In this document: positions 7,796-17,278 of the stretch, one piece after another
Numbering within the stretch: position 1 is the first letter of the stretch
Layout of the letters: every line of letters starts with the position of its first letter
NCBI GenBank assembly: GCA_937911865.1
Contig: CALDSK010000248.1
Span: 1-64,000, forward strand
DNA from: an uncultured Synechococcus sp.
GTDB taxonomy: Bacteria > Cyanobacteriota > Cyanobacteriia > Phormidesmidales > Phormidesmidaceae
DNA length: 64,000 nucleotides
Direction of reading: 5' to 3'
Program-made: the position numbers and the translations under genes
The notes under the pieces: generated by a model
The model's database searches: none
Seen by the model: only the letters and a program-made list of their open reading frames with translations
Told to the model about the DNA's origin: nothing

Positions 7796-10611
7796 AGGAC
7801 TTGTAGCAGCTTTTTGTAGGACAGATTATCAACTTGCCTTTCAATCGCTCTGGCCAATGGCTGCTGTGATGAGGAAAGCTGCGATGTGAGAGATAGAATT
7901 TCGCTATCGTCAAGATCGAGAACGGCCTGCGTTAGATGGTACCGCCACTCTGGCGTTGTGTTGGTCAGCAGGTCAGCGGTTAGTGGCCGGCTAGCTGGCT
8001 CATCTGTAAGATGCTCATCCAAAGATTGACTGTCGGCATATCTGTAGCGGACGCCCAAATGTAAGGATATTTTGTCGAAGATTTCGGCTGCTTGAATCGG
8101 CTTGCTGATAAAGTCGTCGCAGCCGCTAGCGAGGGCCGCTGTTCTATCTTCATCGAAAGCGTTGGCCGTGAGCGCAAGAATGCGCGTTTTTTGGTCAGTG
8201 TCGAGAGACTTAATCCGCAGAGCGGCTTCTTCACCGCTCATGATGGGCATGCGAATGTCCATCCAGATTAGATCGGGAGACCAGCGCTGCCAAAGGGCGA
8301 TCGCAGCCTTACCATCGCTAGCCTCTTGCACATCGAACCCGACCGAACTGAGCAGGTGAGTCAGCAGCCTACGGTTAAGGGCGACATCATCTACGACTAA
8401 AATTCGGTACTGAGGCTGGCCGGCAGCTAGCCCAACAATTTTGCCGCGAGCTGCGGCTGTCGCTGGTGGTGCTTGTACCGATGAGCTGTCAACTGGCTTG
8501 ACCGAAATACTAAAGGCAAACGTGGACCCTTCGCCAGGAACCGACTTTACAGATAGCTGCCCCCCTAACAGCCGCACGTATTCTTGTGAAATGGTCAGAC
8601 CCAGACCGGTGCCTTGCTGGGCTGTCAGCGCTGATTTAGTTTGTACAAAAGCCTCGAACAGACGGTCTTGCTCCGCAGGATCAATTCCGGTGCCTGTATC
8701 GGTGACTGAAAAGGTGAGCAGGGTAGGGAGTTCAAGAGAGCTCTCTAGAAAGCTATCTACGGAGACATCCGCTGAGTCATCAGCTAATCCACTGACCGAC
8801 AGCGTGATCGTCCCTGTAGCCGTGAATTTGACAGCATTGCTGAGTAAGTTAATTAGGATTTGGCGAAGCTTGAGGCGATCGCTATAAATAATTCGCGGCA
8901 GATGAGGCGATCGCACCACCTTTAAAGAGAGATCTTTCTCGGCAACCACACCACCAAACATCTGTTGTAGTTCGTCAATCAATCGATATAGATCGAACTC
9001 ACTGTGGGTGAGAACAACCCTACCTGCCTCAATTTTTGAAATATCTAAAATATCGTTGATCAGTGCTAGCAGATGTTCACTACTGCTATAGATAATATCG
9101 AGATTCTCAGTTTGTACCGGGCTCAAATCGTCGTTGCGAAGAATATGCGTAAACCCCATAATCGCATTCAGCGGCGATCGCAGCTCGTGACTCATGTTTG
9201 CCAAAAATTCGCTCTTAGCCCGATTAGCCGCCTCAGCTGCCGCTGTTGCCTGAGCCAGCGCTTGCACCGCCTGCTTACGCTCAGTAATGTCTTCAAACAT
9301 GTAGAGATAGGCAAACGTAGAATTGTTCTCCTGGATAGGCCCATAAATACGTCTGAGCGTACGGCCATCCAGCAGAGGTATTTCATCTTCAACAATTTTG
9401 TTGCCGTGAGTGAAGTCTTTTGCGGTAGAAGCGGCTACAAATCGACCGAGATCTATGTTGCTTAGGCATTCGGTCAGCAGCTGTTCGCCATCAATTTCGT
9501 CCGATTCTACCGCACCCTGCAAGTGCTCTAGCTGCCAGATACGATAGAACTCAGAGTTAGTAAACAGTGCCTCGTTGGTATGGCAGTCCATCACAAAGAT
9601 ACCAGTGGGCGGCAGGTTGTTGATAGCTCGCAACAGGGCTTCGCTACGACGCAGTTTTTCCTTCGCTTTTCTGCGTTCGGTGACATCAACTAGCACGCCC
9701 AGAGTGCTGCCCGATCGAGGGCTGTCGCTACGTTCTGCCATCGTAGAGAGTAAAACATCCATGTAGCCGCCGTTCTTTTTGATGAATCGGCAGAGGCGAT
9801 CGCGATCAACCGTTTCTGATTCCAGGGTAGAGAGAATATCGTCAACCTTTTGCCGAGAATCTTCAGCCAAAAAGGCGGTCAACGGTTGGGAGACGACTTC
9901 TTCACGTTCATAGCCCAGTTTTTCAAGCCAATAGTGGCTCATGCTCACAATGCAGCCGTTGCAGTCCACAGAATGCATCATTGCAGGCGTATCTTCGTAC
10001 AGATGACGATAGCGAGCTTCACTTTGCTGAAGCGCCTTAAAAGTCTCTAAATAGTGAGAGATATCAATCTGCGTACCCACATAGTGTGTACACACGCCCG
10101 CTTCATTCACGATCGGCGAAAGCGTCACTTCATTCCAAAAGGCCTGCCCGTTCTTGCGGTAGTTGTGCAACAGAACTTTGCAGCTAGCGCCCTGAGCGAT
10201 CGCCCGGCGCATCTCTTGCACGCCTAGCTGATCTGTTTCCTTGCCCTGCAAAAAGCTACAGTTTTGCCCTATTACCTCTGCGACTGGGTAGCCGGTCAAG
10301 CTTTCAAAGCTGGGGCTGGCATAAACAATCGGTAATCCTGGCTGCTGAGCATCGCAGATCACCAACCCTCCTGCAGTATGAGCGATCGCCTGCTGAAAAA
10401 TAGCATCGGGCAATCCGACACTGGATGCCTTCACATCCCTTGCCTTCACATCCCTATGCTGTTGCCCCTGCTGTTGACCCTGCTGGCGGCCCCGGATGTA
10501 TACGGCAATTAACTGGTAAGCCGCCGCCGCCAAACTCCAGCACGCAAGCGAGAGTAAAACATTAAGCAGAGTTCCCAACGGCTGCACGCCCATGGCGCAA
10601 GCTCCTAGCAT
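7768..10611 (-). CDS. LOV-PAS-PAS hybrid sensor histidine kinase with receiver
   Basis: This is a 947-aa protein. A short N-terminal hydrophobic segment (about 12-38) and a Gln-rich linker lead to a LOV-type PAS domain at 68-186. The domain has the photoactive-Cys motif GQNCSFLQG (Cys118), flavin-contacting Asn150 and Asn160 (HNYRKNG, FWNEV) and Gln181 in VGTQID. Two more PAS domains follow (about 195-315 and 323-445). Then come HisKA with His475 in NMSHELRSP, an HATPase with N-box NLLSNAVKF and G-boxes DTGTGID and GTGLGL, and a receiver with Asp785 and Lys837. The C-terminal 80 residues are helical. It should be a blue-light-responsive hybrid kinase. Output may go to the adjacent single-domain receivers, which is inference from context. 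Confidence 0.88.
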   Translation of the reverse strand: MLGACAMGVQPLGTLLNVLLSLACWSLAAAAYQLIAVYIRGRQQGQQQGQQHRDVKARDVKASSVGLPDAIFQQAIAHTAGGLVICDAQQPGLPIVYASPSFESLTGYPVAEVIGQNCSFLQGKETDQLGVQEMRRAIAQGASCKVLLHNYRKNGQAFWNEVTLSPIVNEAGVCTHYVGTQIDISHYLETFKALQQSEARYRHLYEDTPAMMHSVDCNGCIVSMSHYWLEKLGYEREEVVSQPLTAFLAEDSRQKVDDILSTLESETVDRDRLCRFIKKNGGYMDVLLSTMAERSDSPRSGSTLGVLVDVTERRKAKEKLRRSEALLRAINNLPPTGIFVMDCHTNEALFTNSEFYRIWQLEHLQGAVESDEIDGEQLLTECLSNIDLGRFVAASTAKDFTHGNKIVEDEIPLLDGRTLRRIYGPIQENNSTFAYLYMFEDITERKQAVQALAQATAAAEAANRAKSEFLANMSHELRSPLNAIMGFTHILRNDDLSPVQTENLDIIYSSSEHLLALINDILDISKIEAGRVVLTHSEFDLYRLIDELQQMFGGVVAEKDLSLKVVRSPHLPRIIYSDRLKLRQILINLLSNAVKFTATGTITLSVSGLADDSADVSVDSFLESSLELPTLLTFSVTDTGTGIDPAEQDRLFEAFVQTKSALTAQQGTGLGLTISQEYVRLLGGQLSVKSVPGEGSTFAFSISVKPVDSSSVQAPPATAAARGKIVGLAAGQPQYRILVVDDVALNRRLLTHLLSSVGFDVQEASDGKAAIALWQRWSPDLIWMDIRMPIMSGEEAALRIKSLDTDQKTRILALTANAFDEDRTAALASGCDDFISKPIQAAEIFDKISLHLGVRYRYADSQSLDEHLTDEPASRPLTADLLTNTTPEWRYHLTQAVLDLDDSEILSLTSQLSSSQQPLARAIERQVDNLSYKKLLQVLQEADAVSP

Positions 10612-10792
10612 TAAGTGGCCAGCTTCAGTTTTCCCAAAACAGCTAATTTTGAATTAGTTTTGCTTGATGTACCCACAAACACGCAGTGAGACATGCATAT
10701 AAGGAATGCCTCAAGCTACAAGGGTGCGCAAACGCACGGCAGATAGTCGCCACAATGATTGCCATAACAGTCGCGCCACATCACCTCCGGCC

Positions 10793-11359
10793 TTAGTCTC
10801 CAAACTCAGGATTTATTAGGCTAGTTAGAATATGATCTTGCCACTGCCCGTTGATGTACAAATAGTCTGGGGCATAGCCTTCTACTGTGAAGCCCAGGCG
10901 CTTTAGTAAACTGCCACTTCTTTGATTGTGCGGTTGAGAGTTTGCACTGATGCGATGAAACCGCAGTTTGATAAATACATGGTCAATGCCAGCACGCATT
11001 GCTTCGCTCATGTAGCCCTGTCCCTGACAGTCTTCAGCCAGGCTGTAGCCAACGGTACAGCTTTGAAAGACGCCCCTGACAAAATTGCTGAAATTGAGCG
11101 TGCCAATCACCGTTTTGGGCTGACGCTTAAGAAACAAAAATAGCTTTAGCGATCGCTCTGCTTTGGTATCGGCCAGCCGATGGGTGAGCTCAGACTCCCA
11201 GTGGGCAGCGGTATAAAACGTAGGTGGCTTTTGAGGTTCAAACGGTTCGAGGTAAGCCTGATGCTGGGTGTAATAAGCCAAAATTTCGGGAACATCTGAC
11301 AGCTGCCCGTGGCGAATGTGCAAGCGCTCGGACTTTAGATGAAGCGCAGGGCCTAGCAT
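10793..11359 (-). CDS. GNAT family N-acetyltransferase (RimJ/RimL-like)
   Basis: The 188-aa protein starts LKSERLHIRHGQLSDVPEILAYY and contains the acetyl-CoA-binding segment around YSLAEDCQGQGYMSEAMRAGIDHVF, where QGQGYM fits the Q/RxxGxG/A pyrophosphate loop. RISANSQPHNQRSGSLLKRLGF follows, typical of RimJ/RimL proteins that acetylate N-terminal or small-molecule amino groups. Its ATG (11357-11359) lies just inside the end of the upstream TetR gene (stop at 11353-11355), so the two are translationally coupled. The substrate is unknown. Confidence 0.85.
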   Translation of the reverse strand: MLGPALHLKSERLHIRHGQLSDVPEILAYYTQHQAYLEPFEPQKPPTFYTAAHWESELTHRLADTKAERSLKLFLFLKRQPKTVIGTLNFSNFVRGVFQSCTVGYSLAEDCQGQGYMSEAMRAGIDHVFIKLRFHRISANSQPHNQRSGSLLKRLGFTVEGYAPDYLYINGQWQDHILTSLINPEFGD

Positions 11360-12009
11360 GTTGGAACAATCAGGTTAACCAGGGTTGTAACGATGCGATC
11401 GCTCTCCATAGGCATCAGCTCTGCGCCACCTAGCAGGCGCTGTAGCATTACAAAGTAAATGAGTGTACCCATGAAGGTTCTAGCCGAAGCTTCTGGATCG
11501 TTAAGATGCAGCGTCTCGCAGGTAGAAAGATAGTGAGTCAAGCCATCAATGACTGGCTTAGCAACATTTTGAATATAAGGTTTAGAAAGCTCAGGGAAGC
11601 GACCTGACTCACCAATTATTAGCCGAATAAACTCGCAAAACTTCGGGTCGCAGGTCGCCTCGTCCAAAATTTCTCTAGCCAGTCGGGTGAGCACTTCTCT
11701 GGGCTCTCCAGTGAAGGTGCTAGCATCGCGCAAGTCAATGGAGGTCGCCTTGAAAGATTCCTCTGCTAGCTCCTGTACTAGCGAGGCAAATAGGCTGGAC
11801 TTGTCATGAAAGTGGCTGTAAACCGTTGCCTTAGAGACACCTGCTGCTGCCGCCACCCTATCCATACTGGTTGCCGCATAGCCGTTAGCCAAAAATTCCT
11901 GCATGGCACCGTCCAGAATAGCGGCCGATTTGGCAGCGGACTTCTTGCGCTCGGGCTTGCGTTCTAGAGCGAGATTGGGGGTGAGATTGGGGGAGTTAGA
12001 GGGGCTCAC
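11353..12009 (-). CDS. TetR/AcrR family transcriptional regulator
   Basis: This is a 218-aa protein starting at GTG 12009. After a basic N-terminal tail, residues about 25-75 form the TetR DNA-binding domain, with the helix-turn-helix at 47-70 (SMDRVAAAAGVSKATVYSHF). The rest is an all-helical ligand-binding and dimerisation domain resembling the AefR-like TetR_C class. It shares an overlapping operon with the downstream GNAT acetyltransferase, which may be its regulatory target. The ligand is unknown. The start codon is uncertain; no ATG precedes the domain. Confidence 0.85.
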   Translation of the reverse strand: MSPSNSPNLTPNLALERKPERKKSAAKSAAILDGAMQEFLANGYAATSMDRVAAAAGVSKATVYSHFHDKSSLFASLVQELAEESFKATSIDLRDASTFTGEPREVLTRLAREILDEATCDPKFCEFIRLIIGESGRFPELSKPYIQNVAKPVIDGLTHYLSTCETLHLNDPEASARTFMGTLIYFVMLQRLLGGAELMPMESDRIVTTLVNLIVPTC

Positions 12010-12207
12010 AAATAAGGGTCAGATCACAGCGATCTGGTCAGACAAAGGGTGGGAATGTAGACGCTAGTGCTTCAACTATCGGTTATGGCGATCACAAACG
12101 ACAAGCCGCTATAGGTAGAGACCTATTAGTTCAGATTATTACATCCTCATACCCTACCCCATGTGCCCTCAAACAAATAGCTGGACAAATAGCCGAACCG
12201 ATAGCAC

Positions 12208-13953
12208 TCAACCAGGCAATAGTCGGCAAGGAATTTGGATAGTGACGGTCGTCCCCTCTGCGGGCTCAGAGACGATATCCATCTTGCCTTTATGGGTCTT
12301 GGTAACGGTTTGGTAACACAGTGACAGCCCCATACCAGTGGCTTCTCCCACAGGTTTAGTCGTAAAAAATGGATCGAGGACCCGATCTTTAATCGCTGTG
12401 CTCATGCCCGGGCCGTTATCTGTAATCTCGATCTGCACCCAGTCGGCGGCTGTTTTAAAGGTGCGAATTGTAATTTGCGGTAGCTGTGAGAGCACCTGAT
12501 ACTTCTTAGGGTGAGCACTCTCTAACTGCAAAGCATCAATAGCATTGAGCAGCACGTTCAAAAAGACCTGATTGAGATCGCTCTCAGCGCACTGCACTAG
12601 GGGCAACCGCTCGTAGTCTTTGCGAATGGCGATCGCAGGCATTCCCGCCGTTGCTTCGAGCCGGGGCTGTAGCACTGATAAGGTGCTATCTAGTCCATTG
12701 TGGATGTTGACGCGCTTTATAGCGGACTGGTCCAAGTGAGAAAAGTCATGCAGCGACGAAACAATTTTTCGTATGCGCTGGGTCCCGACTTGCATCGCAT
12801 TGAGCGTGTTAGGCAAATCAGCTTGAATAGTCGCCAGATCAACGTTGTCTAGTTCAGATTGAACAGCCGCTGTCTGCTGTGGATAGCGCGCCTGAAAAAG
12901 GCCCACTACCTCGATTAACGATTGGGCATAGAGCCGAACGCGAGTGAGATTACTGTGGATAAAGCTAGCCGGCGTGCTCAGCTCGGAGGCGACATCAGCC
13001 ACCTGCTGGCCTACAGTCGATATCTTTTCCGTCTGCACTAGCTGTATCTTCTTCTGCCTGAGCTCTCCTGTCGTCAAGAGCAGATCGGCGTCTCTTTGAC
13101 CCACTTGCTCAGACAGCTGGCTGACTTGAATAACCAGCCGGTTAAAGGCATTAGCAAGGCTTTTCACCTCGCCAGATCCTTGTGCTGGAATCCGCAAGCT
13201 GTACTCGCCTTCTTCCACGATTCTTTCTGCCGACTGAGTCACCTTCAGAACAGGGCGGGCAATCGCGCGACTCGTATAAAGCGCGATCGCAGCTGCAACC
13301 GATGAGGAGAGTAAAAGGCTACCGATGATCAGTCGCGTTTTTAAGGCGGTGGCGTCTTCTAGGGCCTCAGAAGCCAGTTGCTGCTGCGATTCCACATCAT
13401 CAACCACCCGCACCAGATCCTTAGGCAGCTGCACAAAGCTGGCAAACTCCGGCCCCTGAACAAAATCAATCAAAAGCTTTTGGGCTTTGGTAATGTCTCC
13501 ATCAGGGCTACTCAAAGGTTCTACCGCCTGAGAAAACTGCCGCAGCCGCTCTTGAAACTCCTTGAGGGTCACCACATAGTCATTCAACTGCTGCTGTAGC
13601 TTCTCATCATCTGAAGGGAGAAGCTGCAAGGGCAGGCGACTCTTGGCCTTATAGATGGCCGTGCGACTCTCCAGCAAGGCCTCAATTTCAACGGTTCTGA
13701 TCATCATGGCGTCAATGGCCAGTCGTAGATCAGCCCAGTTGTCTAGATAGGGCGACAGCTGCTTGGTAGGACGGTTGTAGAGAATTTTGACCTGCAAGTC
13801 ACTGAGCAGGTTTCTTTCCGCGGTCGCAACTGATTGTGCGGCTAGGGCCTGCCTTTGAAAATGGCTGCCTACCAATAGCCCAATCGTCGCTCCAGCAAAG
13901 GCTATTCCTATGACAACAGCATAGCCCTGGGCAATTTGGCGGCGGATAGTCAT
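12208..13953 (-). CDS. histidine-kinase paralogue lacking the phosphoacceptor His
   Basis: The 581-aa membrane protein has TM1 at about 10-32, a periplasmic helical sensor (about 35-205) and TM2 at about 207-228. A HAMP domain (about 229-285), a coiled coil and a kinase core follow. It aligns without gaps to the kinase encoded at 14198-15943 through the first 330 residues. The H-box, GIAHEINNPV in the paralogue, reads DVASELSTPA here, so the phosphorylatable His323 is Ser323 (codon TCC). The ATP-binding parts are intact: N-box NQVFLNVLLNAIDAL, DNGPGM, DPFFTTKPVGEATGMGLSL. It could still bind ATP and might trans-phosphorylate or inhibit the paralogue in a heterodimer, but cannot autophosphorylate at the usual site. 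The gap to the paralogue gene is about 245 bp. Confidence 0.85.
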   Translation of the reverse strand: MTIRRQIAQGYAVVIGIAFAGATIGLLVGSHFQRQALAAQSVATAERNLLSDLQVKILYNRPTKQLSPYLDNWADLRLAIDAMMIRTVEIEALLESRTAIYKAKSRLPLQLLPSDDEKLQQQLNDYVVTLKEFQERLRQFSQAVEPLSSPDGDITKAQKLLIDFVQGPEFASFVQLPKDLVRVVDDVESQQQLASEALEDATALKTRLIIGSLLLSSSVAAAIALYTSRAIARPVLKVTQSAERIVEEGEYSLRIPAQGSGEVKSLANAFNRLVIQVSQLSEQVGQRDADLLLTTGELRQKKIQLVQTEKISTVGQQVADVASELSTPASFIHSNLTRVRLYAQSLIEVVGLFQARYPQQTAAVQSELDNVDLATIQADLPNTLNAMQVGTQRIRKIVSSLHDFSHLDQSAIKRVNIHNGLDSTLSVLQPRLEATAGMPAIAIRKDYERLPLVQCAESDLNQVFLNVLLNAIDALQLESAHPKKYQVLSQLPQITIRTFKTAADWVQIEITDNGPGMSTAIKDRVLDPFFTTKPVGEATGMGLSLCYQTVTKTHKGKMDIVSEPAEGTTVTIQIPCRLLPG

Positions 13954-14197
13954 GGGGCAAACTACTCAGGAAGAACTAGGGCTTTACTGAATGGACTTAC
14001 GCCCCTCAGCAAGTATCAAACTATACAGTTGACTCATACAGTCGATAGACTGCTTGCTCAGGAAAAATCGAATAATTTCCGCGATTTTCCGAGCTAAACC
14101 GTCTGCTTAATCTATAAGTCTCCCTATAGCTTCCCGAGAGCTCAAACGGCTAGCGACCTGAGTAGAAAGTGAAAGCACGGTGAAATATCAGTCTTGG

Positions 14198-15943
14198 TTA
14201 GCCAGCTGATGGCCGGTAGGGAATTTGAATGACAACAGCCGTGCCCTCAGTGGGCGCTGAATGGACGTCTAGCTTGCCCTGATGGGTCTCAGTAATAATC
14301 TGGTAGCACAGCGGTAACCCCATACCCGTCCCTTCGCCAACAGGCTTGGTTGTGAAAAAGGGATCAAAAATTTGGTCTTTCACCTCGGCGGTCATTCCTG
14401 CGCCGTTGTCTGCAATTTCAACCTGTACCCAGCCGGCGGCAGCCTTGCCCGTCCGAACTGTGATTTGAGGCGGCTGTGATAGTGTCTGATACTGCTTGGG
14501 CCGAACGCTCTTGATCCGCAAAGCGTCAATGGCATTGTGCAATAGGTTCATAAACACCTGATTGAGTTCGCCTGCGGCGCACTGCACCAAAGGCAAATTG
14601 TCGTAATCTTTTTTGATTAGAATGGCGGGGGCATCGTCAGTGGGCTCTAAACGATGCTGCAACATCATTAGCGTATTATCTAGCCCCTCGTGAATATCAA
14701 CCGTTTTTAGGGTAGATTCATCCATCCGCGAAAAATTGCGCAAGGATACAATGATTTGCCGAATGCGCTTTGTGCCTGACTGCATAGACTGTAAGACACT
14801 AGGTAAATCGTCTTGCACGAAGTCCAGGTCAATATCGTCTATCTCTGATTGAATCTCTAGCGCTGGGTCTGGGTAATGCGCCTGGTATAGGCTGACAATC
14901 TCTAACAGAGACTGCACGTGCAGCTGAACATGAACAAGATTGCCATGAATGAAATTGACGGGGTTGTTAATTTCATGCGCAATACCGGCGACAAGCTTGC
15001 CCAAACTCGACATTTTTTCTGCCTGTAGCAGCTGCACTTGCTGCTGCTGAAGCTGTTTTAGGGCCAAATGCAAATCGGCATTTTTTTGGCTGACCTGATT
15101 CAACAGGTCGTTGACCTTTGCAGTCAACTGATTGAAAGAGTTCGCCAGGCTCATGACTTCACCTTTTCCAAGCACCGGAACCTTGAGGCTAAAGTCACCT
15201 TCTTGAGTGATTCGATGAGCTGTCTTGGTCACATCTTGAATGGGGTCTCCAATCAGCCGACTGGTGTAGCTGGCAATTAGCGTCGCGATCGCAATAGACA
15301 GCAGCAAGCTGCCAAAAATTATTTGAATCTGCAAGGCAGCCGCATGGGTTAATGCCTCAGAAGCCAATCGCTCTTGGGCCTCAACGCTACTGACAAACGG
15401 AATGAGATCTTCGGGTAGCGCGACGAAGCCAGCAAACTCTGGACTTTGAACAAACGCAATCAATAGCTTTTGAACCTCTGCCACATCCGACCCGGATCTG
15501 ATTAATGAATCTGCAATCCGGGCAAAATCTCTTAGCCTGCCTTGAAACTGAACAAGGGCGACTTCATAGTCTTTCAGCAGCTCGTGCAGCGCCCGATGTT
15601 CTTGCGTCTCTTCACCCGACGAACTCTGATAGTCAGCTTCGCGTAACGCCTCATAACGCTCTAGCAAAACTCGAATTTCACCCGTTCGGCGCATCATCGC
15701 GTTAGTGGCTAGGCGCAACCTATCTGCATCGCTTAGATGGGGCGATAGCTGCTTTGTTGGACGGTTATCTTGGATTTTGATCTGAAGATCGCTCAATAGC
15801 TTTCTTTCTGCGATCGCAACTTCTTGCGCTTTTAATGCCTGCGATTGAAAGTAACTACCCACCAGTAGGCCTGTTGTCGTCCCAGCCAGCGCCAAGCCCA
15901 GAACAGCGGCATATCCTTGCGCAATTTGGCGACGAATAGTCAT
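14198..15943 (-). CDS. membrane sensor histidine kinase (tandem paralogue, intact H-box)
   Basis: This 581-aa kinase has the same architecture as its downstream neighbour: TM1 at 10-32, a helical periplasmic sensor, TM2 at about 207-228, HAMP, coiled coil and kinase core. The H-box is VAGIAHEINNPVNFI with His323. The ATPase has NQVFMNLLHNAIDAL, DNGAGM and DPFFTTKPVGEGTGMGLPL. The HEINNP-type H-box is a subclass frequent in cyanobacteria. No response regulator is adjacent, so its partner is unknown; the receivers at 6.5-7.8 kb are candidates. The gene lies first in a probable two-gene tandem array with the H-to-S copy downstream. Confidence 0.9.
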   Translation of the reverse strand: MTIRRQIAQGYAAVLGLALAGTTTGLLVGSYFQSQALKAQEVAIAERKLLSDLQIKIQDNRPTKQLSPHLSDADRLRLATNAMMRRTGEIRVLLERYEALREADYQSSSGEETQEHRALHELLKDYEVALVQFQGRLRDFARIADSLIRSGSDVAEVQKLLIAFVQSPEFAGFVALPEDLIPFVSSVEAQERLASEALTHAAALQIQIIFGSLLLSIAIATLIASYTSRLIGDPIQDVTKTAHRITQEGDFSLKVPVLGKGEVMSLANSFNQLTAKVNDLLNQVSQKNADLHLALKQLQQQQVQLLQAEKMSSLGKLVAGIAHEINNPVNFIHGNLVHVQLHVQSLLEIVSLYQAHYPDPALEIQSEIDDIDLDFVQDDLPSVLQSMQSGTKRIRQIIVSLRNFSRMDESTLKTVDIHEGLDNTLMMLQHRLEPTDDAPAILIKKDYDNLPLVQCAAGELNQVFMNLLHNAIDALRIKSVRPKQYQTLSQPPQITVRTGKAAAGWVQVEIADNGAGMTAEVKDQIFDPFFTTKPVGEGTGMGLPLCYQIITETHQGKLDVHSAPTEGTAVVIQIPYRPSAG

Positions 15944-16071
15944 AAAAGAACACTACTAGGCAATCGAGAGAACTATCCCTTGTATGCCCATTCCTTCTAG
16001 AACTCAATCCAATTGATGTATGGCAGACATAAGATTCAATTCCTATCGATTTCAGTTGTCGTTTTTTATAT

Positions 16072-16109
16072 ATTATGAAACAATTATGAAAAGTGAAACG
16101 ATTATGAAA
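16072..16109. promoter_or_regulatory. three direct repeats ATTATGAAA upstream of mntC
   Basis: ATTATGAAA occurs at 16072-16080, 16083-16091 and 16101-16109, all on the plus strand with starts 11 and 18 bases apart. The first two are spaced about one helical turn apart, as for direct-repeat sites of OmpR-type regulators. Cyanobacterial mnt operons are known to be controlled by the ManS/ManR two-component system, so this is a candidate ManR operator. That link is inference. Confidence 0.4.
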
Positions 16110-16200
16110 TCGCTCACTGATAACCCGTGTGTCAACTCAGCGCGCCGACCTAGTGCACCAACCTAGCGTGCTAACTCAATGCCCAGCCGCAACCCATCCT

Positions 16201-17184
16201 ATGCACCACGCCCTTCAAACTCATCGTTGGTCTATTCGCCACGCCTATCGCCAGTCGCGAACTTTTCTGGTGAGCTTGGGGTTGAGTCTGTCTCTGCTGA
16301 GCTGCGGCGGAGTAGAACCGGCAAACGAGATGGCGGCATCTGTCGAGGATGACAACGGCCAAAAGAAGGTGCTTACAACGTTCACGATTCTGGCAGATAT
16401 GGCACAAACCGTTGCTGGCGACCAGCTATCGGTAGAGTCTATCACCCGTATCGGTGCAGAAATTCACGGTTACGAGCCCGTCCCGAGTGATATCGCCAAA
16501 GCGCAGGAGGCAGATCTCATTTTGTCGAATGGTATGAACCTAGAACGCTGGTTTGAACAGTTCTTAGGCAATTTAGACGATGTACCGTCGGTGGTGCTAA
16601 CTGAAGGCATTGAACCCATTGCGATTTCTCAAGGCCCCTACGGTGGTAAGCCCAACCCCCATGCGTGGATGTCGCCCCAAAATGCACTGATATATGTTGA
16701 GAATATTCGTCAGGCCTTTGTGACGTTAGATCCAGACAATGCAGATACCTACAATGCAAATGCAGCCGCCTATAGCGAACAGATTCAGGCGATAGACACT
16801 GAGCTACAAAACGATTTGTCAGCAGTGCCTGAAGCGCAAAGATATCTAGTGAGCTGCGAAGGGGCGTTCTCGTACCTGGCGAGAGACTATGGCCTGGAAG
16901 AGATTTATATCTGGCCTATCAATGCCAAGCAGCAATCCACGCCTAGGCAGCTAAAAGCAGTGATCGATCAGGTGAATGCTAACGACATACCGACCGTTTT
17001 TTGCGAAAGCACCGTTAGCGACGAGTCACAAAGAGAAATCGCCAAGGCCACAGGTGCTAACTTTGGCGGCAGCCTCTACGTCGATTCTCTTTCCACCGCC
17101 GATGGTCCCGTTCCTACCTTTTTAGATCTGTTGGAGTACGATGCCACACTCATTTCTGATGGTCTCCTAAACAGAGCGCCCTAA
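16201..17184 (+). CDS. mntC: manganese ABC transporter, substrate-binding lipoprotein
   Basis: This is a cluster A-I metal-binding protein. I take ATG 16201; an in-frame GTG at 16129 would add 24 residues. A hydrophobic signal ends in a lipobox SLLSC. In numbering from the GTG, the metal ligands are His113 (IHGYEPVPSD), His178 (NPHAWMSP), Glu244 (SCEGAFSYLARDYG) and Asp319 (YVDS). The His-His-Glu-Asp set points to manganese (or iron) rather than the all-His zinc type. It starts the mntC-mntA-mntB operon. Three ATTATGAAA repeats lie upstream. The 11-base unit ACAGCTACCTG is repeated just after the stop (about 17199-17230). Confidence 0.9.
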   Translation: MHHALQTHRWSIRHAYRQSRTFLVSLGLSLSLLSCGGVEPANEMAASVEDDNGQKKVLTTFTILADMAQTVAGDQLSVESITRIGAEIHGYEPVPSDIAKAQEADLILSNGMNLERWFEQFLGNLDDVPSVVLTEGIEPIAISQGPYGGKPNPHAWMSPQNALIYVENIRQAFVTLDPDNADTYNANAAAYSEQIQAIDTELQNDLSAVPEAQRYLVSCEGAFSYLARDYGLEEIYIWPINAKQQSTPRQLKAVIDQVNANDIPTVFCESTVSDESQREIAKATGANFGGSLYVDSLSTADGPVPTFLDLLEYDATLISDGLLNRAP

Positions 17185-17278
17185 CAACATCGCTCTTACA
17201 GCTACTTGACAGCTACCTGACAGCTACCTGTTCACTGCCTATTTTGTTCTTTAATTTCTTTAAGATACTGGCTCAATC

